Origin: Oxalobacteraceae bacterium AB_14
GTDB lineage: Bacteria; Pseudomonadota; Gammaproteobacteria; Burkholderiales; Burkholderiaceae_D
Reading direction: 5' to 3'
NCBI GenBank assembly: GCA_000381565.1
Contig: KB906725.1
Span: 2,173,818 to 2,237,817, forward strand
DNA length: 64,000 nt
Shown here: one piece after another, positions 63,671 to 64,000 of the stretch
Layout of the letters: each line of letters starts with the position of its first letter
How positions within the stretch are numbered: the stretch's first letter is position 1
The notes under the pieces: generated by a model
Seen by the model: the letters and a program-made list of their open reading frames with translations, nothing else
Told to the model about the DNA's origin: nothing
The model's database searches: none
Translations under genes and position numbers: made by a program

Positions 63671-64000
63671 ATGACGAAGAAAATCTATGTCACCGAACCG
63701 GCGTTGCCGCCGCTCGATCAATTCATGCCTTACCTGGAGAAGATCTGGGACAGCAAATGGCTGACCAACGGCGGCCCGTTCCATCAGCAGCTTGAGCACG
63801 AACTGGCCGAATACCTGGGGGTCAAGCACCTGGCTTTGTTCACTAACGCCACCATCGCGCTGGTGACGGCGCTGCAGGCCCTACGCATCTCAGGCGAAGT
63901 GATTACCACGCCCTATTCGTTTGTCGCCACCGCGCACTCGCTATTGTGGAACGGTATCAAGCCCGTGTTCGTCGACATAGACCCGGAGACTTTCAATCTC
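63671..64000 (+). CDS. DegT/DnrJ/EryC1-family sugar aminotransferase (partial)
   Basis: The first 110 residues only; the gene runs past the end. Motifs: MTKKIYVTEPALPPLDQFMP, WLTNGGPFHQQLEHELAEYL, GVKHLALFTNATIALVTALQ (cofactor-phosphate loop) and VITTPYSFVATAHSLLWNGI with VFVDIDPETFNL. These PLP enzymes make amino sugars for polysaccharides. The catalytic Lys lies outside the window. It continues the eps cluster and suggests an amino sugar in the polymer. Confidence 0.9.
   Translation, partial: MTKKIYVTEPALPPLDQFMPYLEKIWDSKWLTNGGPFHQQLEHELAEYLGVKHLALFTNATIALVTALQALRISGEVITTPYSFVATAHSLLWNGIKPVFVDIDPETFNL

Overview
The window is high-GC chromosomal DNA from a Betaproteobacterium, most likely family Oxalobacteraceae (Massilia, Duganella or Janthinobacterium-like). 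This rests on the Burkholderiales-style aerobic 2-aminobenzoyl-CoA gene set, a Methylobacillus/Massilia-type eps/exosortase B locus, a PEP-CTERM protein, a K+-independent H+-pyrophosphatase and the general gene content. The species is inferred, not proven.

Layout. 1-2.0 kb: two small secreted proteins of lower GC and a composite wreck of an aldo-keto reductase and a short-chain dehydrogenase. 2.2-6.2 kb: a YbbAP-type ABC exporter operon with a periplasmic partner. 6.3-6.9 kb: iron superoxide dismutase. 7.0-16.7 kb: a beta-glucan utilisation locus (LacI regulator, glucokinase, AraC/GyrI regulator, GH12 endoglucanase with a ricin-type lectin domain, TonB-dependent receptor, GH3 beta-glucosidase), with LacI-type palindromes in the control regions. 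16.7-20.3 kb: an accessory patch with an antitoxin fused to a small DUF gene, HigBA, an orphan membrane-anchored protein, two truncated genes joined at a breakpoint, and a metallopeptidase pseudogene. 20.5-27.3 kb: housekeeping genes xseA, exbB, exbD, lpxK, trm112-like, kdsB and adk. Between xseA and exbB lies 1.3 kb of non-coding DNA holding seven copies of a rigid module: an IHF-like site, then exactly 42 bp to a DnaA box, then an inverted weak DnaA box. 27.5-36.1 kb: hppA, two hypothetical proteins (one with a possible caspase-like His/Cys pair), an acyltransferase-3 family protein, a type-2 hydroxyacyl-CoA dehydrogenase behind a LiuR-like operator, gamma-glutamyltransferase and a patatin. 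36.2-42.0 kb: a 1671-residue hybrid sensor kinase and a response regulator. 42.2-50.1 kb: an operon for aerobic 2-aminobenzoate (anthranilate) degradation through CoA thioesters. 50.2-64 kb: a PEP-CTERM protein, tRNA-Arg(CCU), the ABC-F protein Uup, and the start of the exopolysaccharide/exosortase locus (CPBP protease, EpsL, EpsB-type phosphotransferase, EpsD, E, F, G, exosortase B, EpsI, glycosyltransferase, sugar aminotransferase), which continues past the end.

How the genes work together. The glucan locus forms a pathway from extracellular cleavage (GH12) through outer-membrane uptake (TonB receptor) and cello-oligosaccharide hydrolysis (GH3) to glucose phosphorylation. The anthranilate operon supplies ligase, monooxygenase/reductase, dehydrogenases, hydratase and a MarR regulator. 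The eps genes build, export and length-control a polysaccharide and process PEP-CTERM proteins such as the one encoded at 50.2 kb.

Most notable: the seven-fold IHF-DnaA module array (datA/DARS-like, apparently undescribed in this form); a palindromic repeat inserted in frame inside lpxK, with a second copy supplying the first possible start codon of the hybrid kinase; a poly-G frameshift in epsI; and the antitoxin-DUF fusion.
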